A stretch of 64,000 nt of DNA from an uncultured Pelagibacteraceae bacterium (GTDB lineage: Bacteria; Pseudomonadota; Alphaproteobacteria; Pelagibacterales; Pelagibacteraceae), in the NCBI GenBank assembly GCA_902524115.1, contig CABZCA010000007.1, positions 1 through 64,000 on the forward strand, written 5' to 3'. Below the pieces are notes generated by a model. The model saw nothing but the letters and a program-made list of their open reading frames with translations, did no database searches and was not told the DNA's origin. Of this stretch, positions 44,893-53,597 are shown piece by piece (the stretch's first letter is position 1; every line of letters begins with the position of its first letter). The position numbers were made by a program, and so were the translations under genes.

Positions 44893-45873
44893 TTATGTTA
44901 TATTTGCATCTAAGATATTATGTATATGTATAAAACCAACTGTTTTACTTTTCTTTTTATTTTGATGCACACATAAACTTGTTATTTTTCTCTCGTTCAT
45001 AATCGAAAGGGCTTCTGCAACAAGGGTATCTTTGTCAACACTAATTGGATTTTTTTTCATAAAATTACCAATTTTTAAATTCATAAAATTTGAGTTTAAG
45101 TTTGACATTCTTTTTACGTCACCATCGGTTAGTATTCCTATTGTATTATTAAGCCTATTTTTTACTACTAATGTTCCTAATCCTCTTTTTGTTAAATTTC
45201 TTAAAGCTATTTTCATACTTACTTTTTCTTTTATAAAAGGTATTTTATTTCCAGTTACCATTAAGTCTTCAACCGTCTTAAGTTTAATTGAAAGTGAACC
45301 ACTTGGATGAAATTTTTTAAAATCTACTTTTCCAAACTTTTTATAAGTCATACAAGTCATCGCAATTGCATCACCTAGTGCAATTTGAACTGTCGTAGAT
45401 GAAGTTGGCACAAAGCCACCGAATCCAGCTTCTTTCACATTAGGTAATAACATTTTTATATCTGCATTTTTGTATAAGATTGAGTCTTTTTTAGATGTTA
45501 TTCCAATTAATTTTATATTTCTATTTCGGGATGTAAATTGAATAATATTTTTCAATTCATCACTTTCCCCACTTAAGCTTATAAGGATGACAATATCATT
45601 TGAGGTTATCTGACCCATATCTCCATGGCTCGCGCTTGAAGCGTCAAGAAAAAATGATGGAGTACCAGTGGAAGAAAGTGTTGCAGCCCATTTTCTCGCA
45701 ATTATTCCACTTTTTCCAACCCCAGAAATTATAATTTTACCATTTTTACATTTAAGTATTATTTTTATTATTTTTTGAAAAGACGGACCAATTGAAGTTT
45801 GGAGTTTTTTAAGAGAATTTATTTCTAGTTTGATAACTTCCTTAGCAATACTTAATAATCTTTTATCTTCCAT
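44893..45873 (-). CDS. kdsD: D-arabinose-5-phosphate isomerase (KpsF/GutQ family)
   Basis: Makes arabinose 5-phosphate for KDO. An N-terminal SIS domain has IIISGVGKSGIIARKWAATLSSTGTPSFFLDASSASHGDMGQI and ISLSGESDELKNII; two CBS domains follow (LTKRGLGTLVVK, ILTDGDVKR, VAEALSIMNERKITSLCV). I prefer the ATG at 45873, one base after the rnd stop; an ATG at 45897 in the ORF track adds eight residues and overlaps rnd. kdsB, the CMP-KDO synthetase, is also in the window. Confidence 0.92.
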   Translation of the reverse strand: MEDKRLLSIAKEVIKLEINSLKKLQTSIGPSFQKIIKIILKCKNGKIIISGVGKSGIIARKWAATLSSTGTPSFFLDASSASHGDMGQITSNDIVILISLSGESDELKNIIQFTSRNRNIKLIGITSKKDSILYKNADIKMLLPNVKEAGFGGFVPTSSTTVQIALGDAIAMTCMTYKKFGKVDFKKFHPSGSLSIKLKTVEDLMVTGNKIPFIKEKVSMKIALRNLTKRGLGTLVVKNRLNNTIGILTDGDVKRMSNLNSNFMNLKIGNFMKKNPISVDKDTLVAEALSIMNERKITSLCVHQNKKKSKTVGFIHIHNILDANIT

Positions 45874-45874
45874 T

Positions 45875-46486
45875 TTAATGTGACCAGATATCTTCATTAA
45901 ACGAAGCTAGATCTAATTCAACTCTTGTATTTATAAATTTTATGGTTTTATCGTAAAGATATTTTCTTCTTTCTCTTTCTAATATTTTTTTCAGAGACTC
46001 ATAAATTTCATGTAAATAGATAACATCTTGAGCACAATATTTTAATTGCTTATCTGATAATTCTCCACCAAAATCTGATGATTGCAATTGTTTGCTTATA
46101 TCTATTCCTATAAATTCTTTAATTAGATCTTTAAGACCATGTTTATCTGAATAACTTCTGGCAATTTTGCTCATTATTTTTGTACAGTTTATATTTTCAA
46201 TTTCTATTTTTAAATACTTGTTTAAAAATAGTAAATCAGCTCTGGCAAAATGAAATAATTTATTTATTTTTTTATTACTTAGTAAGTGTTTTAAATTCGG
46301 TGCATTATAGCTGTCTTTATCTAACTGAATAATATGTGCATCATTTCTTCCATTGGAAATTTGTACTAAACATAGTCTATCTCTCTGAATATCTAAACCT
46401 GTGAATTCACAATCAACAGCTATCTTGTCACTGAACTCTATTTCATCTGGTAAATCGCCTTTATGTAATTTAATATCTAAATTCAT
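45875..46486 (-). CDS. rnd: Ribonuclease D
   Basis: A 203-residue, single-domain 3'-5' exonuclease of the DEDDy class: IAVDCEFTGLDIQRDRLCLVQIS (motif I), LFHFARADLLFL (motif II) and LKYCAQDVIYLHEIY (motif III with Tyr). It lacks the HRDC domains of E. coli RNase D, as is usual in alphaproteobacteria. Trims tRNA and other RNA 3' ends. Only 18 bp separate it from the divergent NDUFA9-like gene. Confidence 0.93.
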   Translation of the reverse strand: MNLDIKLHKGDLPDEIEFSDKIAVDCEFTGLDIQRDRLCLVQISNGRNDAHIIQLDKDSYNAPNLKHLLSNKKINKLFHFARADLLFLNKYLKIEIENINCTKIMSKIARSYSDKHGLKDLIKEFIGIDISKQLQSSDFGGELSDKQLKYCAQDVIYLHEIYESLKKILERERRKYLYDKTIKFINTRVELDLASFNEDIWSH

Positions 46487-46504
46487 TTTAATAGATATAT
46501 ATAT

Positions 46505-47470
46505 ATGAAAAATCAGGATTCAATTTTAATATTTGGTTCATCTGGTCAGATAGGAAAATCACTAATTAGAAAATTTACAAAAAATAACTATAGAGTTATT
46601 GCGGTAACCAGAAGCATTCATCGTAAAGGATATCGTATAAAAACTCAATCTAACTATGGTTACTTGGAGATAGAGGAGATTAAATCGTTTAACGAAGAAA
46701 ATATTTCAAGATTAATGAAAAGATGTTCAATTTGTATTAATTTAATTGGGATTTTATTTGAAAAAAAAAAAAATCATTTCAATTTAATACACTCAGACTT
46801 ACCTGCTTTATTATCTAAGATTGCCTCTAAAAATATGATAAACCAATTTATTCATGTATCTGCACTTGGAATCGATAATGCATCAGACAGTTTGTATGCA
46901 ACAAGTAAGCTAGAAGGGGAAAAAAAAGTAAGAGAAAATTTTTCAGAAGCTGTAATTTTAAAACCTTCGATAGTTTATTCAGTTGATGATAATTTTACAA
47001 CAAATTTCATGCGCTTACTAAGTATGCTCCCGGTTATGCCTTTATACTATGGTGGAAAAACTAAATTTACTCCAATACATTTATCTGATTTTACCAATAT
47101 AGTATTCAAAATTGTGCAATCAAAAATATCTCAAGAAACTATTGAATGTGTGGGACCACAAGTTTTTACGTTTAAAGAATTGTTATTAAAAATCTTAAAA
47201 TCAATGAATAAAAAAAGGTTGTTATTTCCTTTACCTTTTTCTTTAGCAAAAATAAATGCTAAATTATTTCAATTATTTCCTAGACCATTAATAACAATGG
47301 ATCAACTTAAATTATTAAAATATGATAATATCGTTTCTAAGAAATATAAAACAAATTTTGATTTTAATATGAGTGCAAATAAAAAATTTGATGAAGAAAT
47401 TAACCGTTATAGTTATAATTGGACTAGTGGAGGCCAATTCTCAAAAAAAAGATTGGACAAATTAAATTAA
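46505..47470 (+). CDS. NDUFA9-like atypical SDR (complex I-associated) protein
   Basis: 321 residues with an extended-SDR Rossmann fold: LIFGSSGQIGKSLIRKF, INLIGILFEKKKNHF, FIHVSALGIDNASDSLYATSKLEGEKKVRENF and ILKPSIVYSVDDNFTTNFMRL, ending in the NDUFA9-type FTPIHLSDFTNIV. Homologues occur as an accessory subunit of mitochondrial complex I and in alphaproteobacteria. The catalytic YxxxK appears as YATSK. It shares one base with the downstream SHOCT gene (TAATG). Confidence 0.85.
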   Translation: MKNQDSILIFGSSGQIGKSLIRKFTKNNYRVIAVTRSIHRKGYRIKTQSNYGYLEIEEIKSFNEENISRLMKRCSICINLIGILFEKKKNHFNLIHSDLPALLSKIASKNMINQFIHVSALGIDNASDSLYATSKLEGEKKVRENFSEAVILKPSIVYSVDDNFTTNFMRLLSMLPVMPLYYGGKTKFTPIHLSDFTNIVFKIVQSKISQETIECVGPQVFTFKELLLKILKSMNKKRLLFPLPFSLAKINAKLFQLFPRPLITMDQLKLLKYDNIVSKKYKTNFDFNMSANKKFDEEINRYSYNWTSGGQFSKKRLDKLN

Positions 47471-47724
47471 TGTTAGCTAATGTCATATATTTAATAGTAT
47501 TTATAATTTTAGCTTTTGTTTTATCAATCGCTGTAAAAGCAATCACAAGAGGTGTTGAAGCTAAACAAATCATAAAGGATGAGAAAAATCTTGATCAATA
47601 TAAAGATAATCAAAACCCAAATTTAGAGTTTGTAGATCAAATAAAAGAATTAAAAGATTTGTATGATAAAGGTATTTTAAATGATGATGAGTTTAAAAAG
47701 GCTAAAGAAAAATTACTAAAATAA
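47470..47724 (+). CDS. Small membrane protein with C-terminal SHOCT domain
   Basis: 84 residues: a hydrophobic N-terminus (VIYLIVFIILAFVLSIAVKA), a charged linker, and a C-terminal SHOCT module (FVDQIKELKDLYDKGILNDDEFKKAKEKLLK). SHOCT domains are short oligomerisation-like helices at the ends of varied proteins. The function is unknown; the one-base overlap with the NDUFA9-like gene suggests a partnership. It ends 1 nt from the gcrA stop on the other strand. Confidence 0.75.
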   Translation: MLANVIYLIVFIILAFVLSIAVKAITRGVEAKQIIKDEKNLDQYKDNQNPNLEFVDQIKELKDLYDKGILNDDEFKKAKEKLLK

Positions 47725-47725
47725 T

Positions 47726-48220
47726 TTATGCAGATTTTACTTTTTTTTCTATAAATTTTGGAACCTCATCTTCTTTGTCGACAATATCATCCTTTTTACC
47801 TTTGGGTTGAAAGACAATCATTAGGTGTAAGGGGCAATAAGAAAACTTTTCTACAGTTTTTCTGCCACAAAAAGATGAGTCTTTTTCATCTGGATGCCCT
47901 TCCATATATTTACAAGTATTCTCGTTTAAATCTTCTAAATGTAAATTTTTTGCAGGCTCAAAATTTTTATCTAAAAGTAATGATCTAAATTTATGTTTCC
48001 TGCTTACTTTTTTTAAATAATTATTGTTAGGTGCTGTAACTCCAGGATTATTTGAAACTAATGATCTGGTTTTAATTTTTGCAGATAGATTTAATCTATG
48101 TGCTTTTCCTATTACAGCATTTCTGCTTACTCCACCTATAATTTCTGCAATTTGACTTGCTGTTTGGCCCTTCCCCCAGAGTTCTCTAAGTTTGCTAACT
48201 TTTTCATCTGTCCAGCTCAT
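47726..48220 (-). CDS. gcrA: Cell-cycle regulator GcrA
   Basis: 164 residues. The N-terminal DNA-binding helices MSWTDEKVSKLRELWGKGQTASQIAEIIGGVSRNAVIGKAHRL are the GcrA signature; the C-terminal sigma-factor-interacting part holds NENTCKYMEGHPDEKDSSFCGRKTVEKFSYCPLH with conserved cysteines. In Caulobacter GcrA activates sigma-70 promoters with CcrM-methylated GANTC sites. No ccrM gene is in this window. 128 nt lie between it and the divergent ABC-2 permease gene, enough for promoters of both. Confidence 0.94.
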   Translation of the reverse strand: MSWTDEKVSKLRELWGKGQTASQIAEIIGGVSRNAVIGKAHRLNLSAKIKTRSLVSNNPGVTAPNNNYLKKVSRKHKFRSLLLDKNFEPAKNLHLEDLNENTCKYMEGHPDEKDSSFCGRKTVEKFSYCPLHLMIVFQPKGKKDDIVDKEDEVPKFIEKKVKSA

Positions 48221-48348
48221 ATTTACTATATTTAGTGTATTATAATATTTTTACAACATCATCTTGAAAACACAATTAGAAGCTTATAACAAGCTTTTTC
48301 TTTCCTTTTTTAACAATTATTGAAAAAAAAGTTTATTAATAAATACTT

Positions 48349-49161
48349 ATGGTTGAATTACAAAAAAAATATCAAATTGGAGCCAGAAGATTTGGCCTTG
48401 TAAATTGGGTTGGAACTTACTCTTTATTTAAAAAAGAAGTTCTAAGATTCTTAACAGTCTCAGGACAGACTTTGTTTGGTCCAATACTTACCAGTATATT
48501 ATTTTTAACAGTAATTTCTTTAGCTATAGGAGATCAAAGAGCTGATGTATTAGGCGTTCCATATATAAAATTTTTAGCAAGTGGTCTGATAATGATGCAA
48601 GTAATTCAACAAAGTTTTGCTCATTCTAGCTCTTCATTAATGATGGGAAAGATGATGGGTACAATTACTGATGTTGTTCATAGTCCCTTGTCTTCATCAG
48701 AGGTTGTATTTGCTATAACTTTTGCGTCTGCAGCTAGAGGTTTATTGATTGCTTCAGCTTCAACTTTGATATTTATTTTTTTTATAGATTTATCAATACA
48801 AAATTTTCTTTTATGGTTTATTTATTTATTCTTGGGTGGCTTATTTATGGGTTCACTTGGAATAATAGTCGGTCTATACGCAGATAAATTTGATCAAATG
48901 AGTACTGTTACTAATTTTATAATTGTACCCTTAAGCTTTTTAAGCGGTACTTTTTATAGTATCGATAGATTACCTAATTTTTTAAAAGTTCTAAGTAATT
49001 ATAATCCTTTTTTTCATATGATAGATGGATTTAGATATTCATTTATTGGTCAATTAGATGGATCAGTAACATTTGGTATTGCATTGCTAACTTTTTTAAG
49101 TTTAGTTATTACTTATTTTGCATACTTTCTTGTTCACAAAGGTTATAAAATTAAATCATAG
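48349..49161 (+). CDS. ABC-2 type transporter permease
   Basis: A 270-residue permease with six membrane segments, including GQTLFGPILTSILFLTVISLAIG and the ABC-2 core FASGLIMMQVIQQSF-type LASGLIMM, FIIVPLSFLSGTFYSIDRLPNFLKVLSNYNPFFHMIDGFRY. It resembles the YadH-like permeases found next to argD in alphaproteobacteria. The ATP-binding partner is not adjacent, so it must be encoded elsewhere. The substrate is unknown. Confidence 0.88.
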   Translation: MVELQKKYQIGARRFGLVNWVGTYSLFKKEVLRFLTVSGQTLFGPILTSILFLTVISLAIGDQRADVLGVPYIKFLASGLIMMQVIQQSFAHSSSSLMMGKMMGTITDVVHSPLSSSEVVFAITFASAARGLLIASASTLIFIFFIDLSIQNFLLWFIYLFLGGLFMGSLGIIVGLYADKFDQMSTVTNFIIVPLSFLSGTFYSIDRLPNFLKVLSNYNPFFHMIDGFRYSFIGQLDGSVTFGIALLTFLSLVITYFAYFLVHKGYKIKS

Positions 49162-49167
49162 TAAAAT

Positions 49168-50343
49168 ATGAGTTCTTTAGCTAAAAACTATAAAAGAAGA
49201 AACCTATCTTTCAACAAAGGTAAAGGATCTTTTTTGTTTACTAAAAGAGGAATAAAGTATTTAGATTTTGTACAAGGAATTGCCGTAAATTCTTTAGGCC
49301 ATGCAAACCCAAATTTAGTAAAAGCAATTAATAAACAATCAAAAAAACTTTGGCATGTTTCTAATTCTTTCATAATTCCAGAAGGAGAGGAATTAGCTAA
49401 AAAACTAACAAATAAAACTTTCGCAGATGCTGTTATTTTTCAAAATAGTGGAACAGAAGCCACTGAAGCTGCCATAAAGGTTGCTAGAAGATATTTTTAT
49501 TCTTTAGGTAAACAAAAAAAAAATAGAATTCTATGTATAAAAAATTCTTTTCATGGGAGAACTATTGCGGCAATAAATGCAAGTGGATCTAAAAAAATGG
49601 TAGAGGGATTTGGACCAAAAGTGGGTGGATTTGATCATTTTAAATTTGGGAACCATAAAGAATTAAAAAGAAAAATTACAAGCAAAACAGCAGCTATAAT
49701 GATTGAACCAATAATGGGTGAGGGAGGTATTAAAGTCGTACCTTCATGGTGTCTCAAAGAATTGAGAAAGATTTGTAATCAAAAAAAAATTCTTCTTATT
49801 TTAGACGAAGTTCAGTGTGGAATTGGGAGATCAGGTAAGTTTTTTTCATATGAATATGCAAACATAAAGCCAGATATAGTTCCAATTGCAAAAGGAATTG
49901 GAGGCGGGTTTCCAATAGGTGCAGTGTTAATGACAAAAAAAGTTTCTAAGGCTATGGTTCCAGGTACACACGGATCTACTTTTGGTGGAAACCCTTTAGC
50001 AATGTCTGTTGGAAATGCTGTAATGGATGAAATTTTTAAAAAAGGCTTTCTTTCTAAAGTTAAAAGTAATTCAAAATATTTTATTTCAGAATTAAATAAA
50101 ATTAAAAATAAATTCCCAAACATTATTAAAGAAATAAGAGGAACAGGATTAATTTTAGGAATGCAGTTACATCATGATCAGACAAAATTTATACAAAGTT
50201 TAATGAAAAATAAATTGTTAACAATTAGAGCAGCTGAAAATGTTATAAGAATTTTGCCACCATTAAATGTAAACAAAAATGAAATAAATATAGCTTTAAA
50301 AATTATCAATAAAGTTTGTGAAGGGTATAAAAACAATGAATAA
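49168..50343 (+). CDS. argD: Acetylornithine aminotransferase
   Basis: PLP-dependent class III aminotransferase of arginine synthesis, also usable for succinyl-DAP in lysine synthesis. Motifs: FQNSGTEATEAAIKVARRY, SFHGRTIAAINASGSKK, LILDEVQCGIGRSGKFFSYE, PDIVPIAKGIGGGFPIGAV with the PLP Lys, and HGSTFGGNPLAMSVG. 391 residues. The argF ATG overlaps its last codons by 8 nt. Confidence 0.95.
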   Translation: MSSLAKNYKRRNLSFNKGKGSFLFTKRGIKYLDFVQGIAVNSLGHANPNLVKAINKQSKKLWHVSNSFIIPEGEELAKKLTNKTFADAVIFQNSGTEATEAAIKVARRYFYSLGKQKKNRILCIKNSFHGRTIAAINASGSKKMVEGFGPKVGGFDHFKFGNHKELKRKITSKTAAIMIEPIMGEGGIKVVPSWCLKELRKICNQKKILLILDEVQCGIGRSGKFFSYEYANIKPDIVPIAKGIGGGFPIGAVLMTKKVSKAMVPGTHGSTFGGNPLAMSVGNAVMDEIFKKGFLSKVKSNSKYFISELNKIKNKFPNIIKEIRGTGLILGMQLHHDQTKFIQSLMKNKLLTIRAAENVIRILPPLNVNKNEINIALKIINKVCEGYKNNE

Positions 50344-51268
50344 TTTTCTTCATATTAGAGATATTCCCATAAAAGATTTAAAAAAAATTATTTCAGATGC
50401 AAAATACAGAAAATTAAAAAGAAAAAAATTAGATACCCTTGATCCAGACAAAGACTCACCTTTAAAGGGGAAAATTCTTTTACAGATGTTTGAAAAATCT
50501 AGCCTTAGAACTAGATTAAGTTTTTATTTGGCTATTAAACAATTAGGTGGAGGATCCTTAACGTTAAGACCAGAGGAGTTACACTTAGGTATTGGTAGTG
50601 AAAGTATAGCAGATACATCTAAAATCTTATCAACTTATGGTAATGCTTTTATGTTGAGAACAGATTCGGATAAAAAATTAGATCAATTCAAAAAATATTC
50701 AAGTATACCAATAATTAATGGATTAAGTCCATCTTCACATCCCACTCAGGTTTTGTCAGATATTTTTACTATTCAAGAAATTAAAAAGAAAAGTATTTCA
50801 AAATTAAAACTATGTTGGATAGGAGATGCTAACAACAATATGATGAATAGCTTAGTAGAAGCTTGTATAAAATTCTCTGTTTATCTAAATATTGCATGCC
50901 CTAAAAGCTATCAGCCAAATAAAAAGCTTATTTCTTTGATAAAAAAACAAAAAGGAAAGATAAAAATTTTTAATAAAAAAGAAATAGCTATCAAAAATTC
51001 TGATGTTGTAATGACAGACAAAATCATTTCTTTAAACGATAAAGTGAATAAGAAAAAGAAACTTAAATCTTTTAAAAATTTTAAAGTTGATACAAAAACT
51101 ATGAATTTAGCTAAGAAAGATGCAATATTTTTACATTGTCTACCAAGAGGAAATGAAGTTACAGAAGAAGTCTTTCTTGGGAAACAATCTAAAGTATGGC
51201 AACAAGCTCTAAATAGAGTTTATGTTCAAAAGAGTATTTTATTATATTGTTTTGGTAAACTAAGGTAG
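50336..51268 (+). CDS. argF: Ornithine carbamoyltransferase, divergent substrate loops
   Basis: Transfers carbamoyl to ornithine. I start at ATG 50336 (MNNFLHIRDIP). Carbamoyl-phosphate motif STRTR reads SSLRTRLSF; SHPTQVLSD and LHCLPRGNEVTEEVF are kept, though the last is shorter than the usual HCLPAHRGEEVT. The ornithine-binding DxxxSMG is DKIISLN. Leu in SLRTR also occurs in acetyl- or succinylornithine transcarbamylases, but the ArgJ gene in this window supplies free ornithine. Role in arginine synthesis is likely; exact acceptor should be regarded as open. 310 residues. Confidence 0.87.
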   Translation: MNNFLHIRDIPIKDLKKIISDAKYRKLKRKKLDTLDPDKDSPLKGKILLQMFEKSSLRTRLSFYLAIKQLGGGSLTLRPEELHLGIGSESIADTSKILSTYGNAFMLRTDSDKKLDQFKKYSSIPIINGLSPSSHPTQVLSDIFTIQEIKKKSISKLKLCWIGDANNNMMNSLVEACIKFSVYLNIACPKSYQPNKKLISLIKKQKGKIKIFNKKEIAIKNSDVVMTDKIISLNDKVNKKKKLKSFKNFKVDTKTMNLAKKDAIFLHCLPRGNEVTEEVFLGKQSKVWQQALNRVYVQKSILLYCFGKLR

Positions 51269-51790
51269 TTGTAAAGGACTATCAGCATTAGCATTCATAT
51301 ATAGAATTACTGAAGCTCTATCTTTGTCTTTTTTTAATCCTGCAAAAGCCATTTTGGTACCCTTTATATATGAAGCGGGTTTTATTAAAAAACTATTCAT
51401 TTCTTGGAATGTCCAATCTTTTCCAAATGCTATCAAGGCTTTTGAATATTTGTAATCTTCCAGAGCGCCCATATTTCTTCCTAGTACATTATAAAGTGCC
51501 GGCCCAATATTATTTCTTCCACCTTTTTTAATTGAATGACATGCGCTACATTTTTTAAATACTTTCTTTCCATGATCAACACTTCCCATGGCTAATAGAG
51601 CAGATATATCAACTTCTCCAACATCTGCAGAAGCTTTCGAGCCATCTACTTCAGCAAATTCAACTTTATAAGCTGATTGACTTGGCTTCTCTACGTAATA
51701 GATAATGTCTGAAATTTTAGTTATTCCAAATATAACAACAAAAATAACAACTACAGCTGCTATAATTTTATTAATTTCAAATGAGTCCAT
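51260..51790 (-). CDS. cycM: Membrane-anchored class I cytochrome c (CycM-like)
   Basis: 176 residues: an uncleaved N-terminal anchor (IIAAVVVIFVVIFGITKI), a periplasmic linker, then a cytochrome c domain with heme motif KCSACHSIKKGGRNNIGPALYNVLGR and Met ligand in YIKGTKMAFAGLKKDKDRASVILYM. Resembles the CycM/c552 that passes electrons from the bc1 complex to the terminal oxidase. It is divergent from kdsB, as in many alphaproteobacteria; its 3' end overlaps argF by 9 nt. Confidence 0.93.
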   Translation of the reverse strand: MDSFEINKIIAAVVVIFVVIFGITKISDIIYYVEKPSQSAYKVEFAEVDGSKASADVGEVDISALLAMGSVDHGKKVFKKCSACHSIKKGGRNNIGPALYNVLGRNMGALEDYKYSKALIAFGKDWTFQEMNSFLIKPASYIKGTKMAFAGLKKDKDRASVILYMNANADSPLQLP

Positions 51791-51886
51791 GATTTTTAAT
51801 TATTATCCTCGTATAACATGTTAAACAAAAAAAAAACTAAATTTAAATTTAATTATTGCGTCTGAAAGACGCATAATACTTAGTTT

Positions 51887-52624
51887 ATGAGCAATACAGT
51901 AATTTTAATCCCCTCAAGATTGGCTGCAACAAGGTTACCAAATAAACCTTTATTAAAAATTAACAATGTTTCAATTATCAATCACGTTTACAAAATTGCA
52001 AAATCATCTCTTATTGGAGAAAGTTATGTTGCAACCGGTGATAAAGAAATATTTGAAGAGGTCACTAAGCTTGGAGGAAAATGTATTTTAACCAAAAAAG
52101 ATCATAAAACTGGAACCGACAGAATTTTTGAGGCTTATCAAGAGTTAAGAGATGACAATATTGAATATGTAATAAATCTTCAAGGAGATGAACCAATGCT
52201 TAATATTGAGGATGTTACTAATCTCCTCAAAAAAACTATTGAAAAAAAATCTAAAATTTCAACATTAGCTTGTCAAATTGAAGACGAAAAATTTTTCTTA
52301 AACAAAAATGTTGTAAAAGTAACAACAAAAGTGGAACTTCATCAAAACAATTTATCAACAGCAACATCATTCACTAGAGAAATTAAAAATAATCAAAAAA
52401 ATATTTACCACCATATAGGAATATATATTTATAATGTTTCATATTTAGAAAAGTTTGTACAATTAGAGCAAACTCAGAATGAAAAATTTCAAAAACTTGA
52501 ACAATTAAGACTAATGGATAACAATATTGAAATAGATGTTGGATTAGCAAAAACTAAACCAATTGGTGTAGATACTGATGAAGATTATCTAGAAATAAAA
52601 AAAATTATGGAATATAAAAATTAA
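51887..52624 (+). CDS. kdsB: CMP-KDO synthetase
   Basis: Activates KDO for lipid A core assembly. Blocks: ILIPSRLAATRLPNKPLLKI, DHKTGTDRIFEAYQEL, YVINLQGDEPMLN and HHIGIYIYNVSYLEKFV, and LEQLRLMDNNIEIDV. 245 residues. It is followed 3 nt later by pheA. It and kdsD show that the cell makes KDO-containing LPS. Confidence 0.96.
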   Translation: MSNTVILIPSRLAATRLPNKPLLKINNVSIINHVYKIAKSSLIGESYVATGDKEIFEEVTKLGGKCILTKKDHKTGTDRIFEAYQELRDDNIEYVINLQGDEPMLNIEDVTNLLKKTIEKKSKISTLACQIEDEKFFLNKNVVKVTTKVELHQNNLSTATSFTREIKNNQKNIYHHIGIYIYNVSYLEKFVQLEQTQNEKFQKLEQLRLMDNNIEIDVGLAKTKPIGVDTDEDYLEIKKIMEYKN

Positions 52625-52627
52625 ATT

Positions 52628-53455
52628 ATGAAAATTGCTTATCAAGGTGTTGCAGGAAGTTACAGCGAAAGTTGTGCTAAAAAAATGTATCCAGAGAGTG
52701 AAACAATACCCTGCAAAACATTTGATGAATGCTTTGAAAGGTCTAGTGAAGATAATTCAATAAAATCTTTAATTCCAGAATCAAATAAAACTACTGGAAA
52801 TATTGGCGTCGAATATTTAATCTTTAAATACAGATTAAATATTTATGCAGAGCATTTTTTTCCAATTAACCATAATTTATTAGGATTAAAAGACTCCAAA
52901 ATAGGAGACATAAAAGATGTTTACTCACATGCACAAGCATTAAGCCAATCTTCAAGTTTTATTAAAAAAAAAAAATTCACAGAAAATGTTAGAGCAGATA
53001 CAGCTGGTTCAGCAAAATTTGTTTCAGAAACTAAAGACAAATCTAAAGCTGCTATAGCTTCTAGTCTAAGTGCAGAAATATATGGTCTTAAAATTCTACA
53101 AGAAAATGTACAAGATGACAAAGACAACGTGACTAGATTTTTATTACTTGGTAAAGATATTTTTCAGCCAGATTTTTCTGATGATAATCATATAACATCA
53201 ATATTATTTAAGTTGAAAAGTAAACCTGCTGCTCTTTACTCTGCACTTTCAGGATTTGCAATAAATGGAGTTAACATGAGCAAACTACAAAGTTTTCCAG
53301 AAAAGAACTCATTTTCCTCATATTTTTTTCTGTGTGATATTGATGGACATATAGAATCTCCTAAAATCAAAAACTCACTTGAGGAATTAGGTCTGCATTG
53401 TCAAGATATGCACGTTCTAGGTGTTTATAAATCTGATAAATTTAGACAAAAATAA
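52628..53455 (+). CDS. pheA: Prephenate dehydratase
   Basis: Converts prephenate to phenylpyruvate. The periplasmic-binding-fold catalytic domain shows IAYQGVAGSYSESCAKKMYP, VRADTAGSAKFV and the catalytic DNVTRFLLLG (TRF motif). The C-terminal ACT domain has GALL-type PAALYSALSGFAINGVNMSKLQSFPEK, where the phenylalanine-binding ESRP-like site reads QSFP. 275 residues, no chorismate mutase domain. Coupled to kdsB. Confidence 0.95.
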   Translation: MKIAYQGVAGSYSESCAKKMYPESETIPCKTFDECFERSSEDNSIKSLIPESNKTTGNIGVEYLIFKYRLNIYAEHFFPINHNLLGLKDSKIGDIKDVYSHAQALSQSSSFIKKKKFTENVRADTAGSAKFVSETKDKSKAAIASSLSAEIYGLKILQENVQDDKDNVTRFLLLGKDIFQPDFSDDNHITSILFKLKSKPAALYSALSGFAINGVNMSKLQSFPEKNSFSSYFFLCDIDGHIESPKIKNSLEELGLHCQDMHVLGVYKSDKFRQK

Positions 53456-53468
53456 ATCTATAACTTTC

Positions 53469-53498
53469 TTGTAGAATAGAAATTTTTATTGATATAAT
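53469..53498 (+). promoter_or_regulatory. Promoter of SRP RNA/dnaX
   Basis: TTGTAG (53469-53474), an 18-nt spacer and a perfect TATAAT (53493-53498). The expected start about 7 nt downstream coincides with the first base of the SRP RNA helix at 53505, which supports both calls. Confidence 0.65.
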
Positions 53499-53504
53499 AA
53501 AGTT

Positions 53505-53591
53505 GGAGGCCAGTCAGGTGGTGTTACCACAAATCCCCCAGGATCGAAAGATAGCAAGGGTAGTGAGTATTTTCCAGGTTGGTTGGTCTCC
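53505..53591 (+). ncRNA. ffs: Signal recognition particle 4.5S RNA
   Basis: An 87-nt hairpin RNA: the ends GGAGGCCA and TGGTCTCC pair (one G-U), and the apical domain CAGGATCGAAAGATAGCAAGGG has the GNRA tetraloop GAAA flanked by the symmetric loop that binds Ffh. It is the short bacterial type without an Alu domain. The dnaX start codon follows 6 nt later, so the RNA is probably cut from a precursor that continues into dnaX. Confidence 0.85.
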
Positions 53592-53597
53592 TTAATA

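Noticed and set aside
53583-53597. Upstream start of dnaX
   Set aside because: It overlaps the SRP RNA 3' strand; the ATG at 53598 gives the normal DnaX N-terminus.
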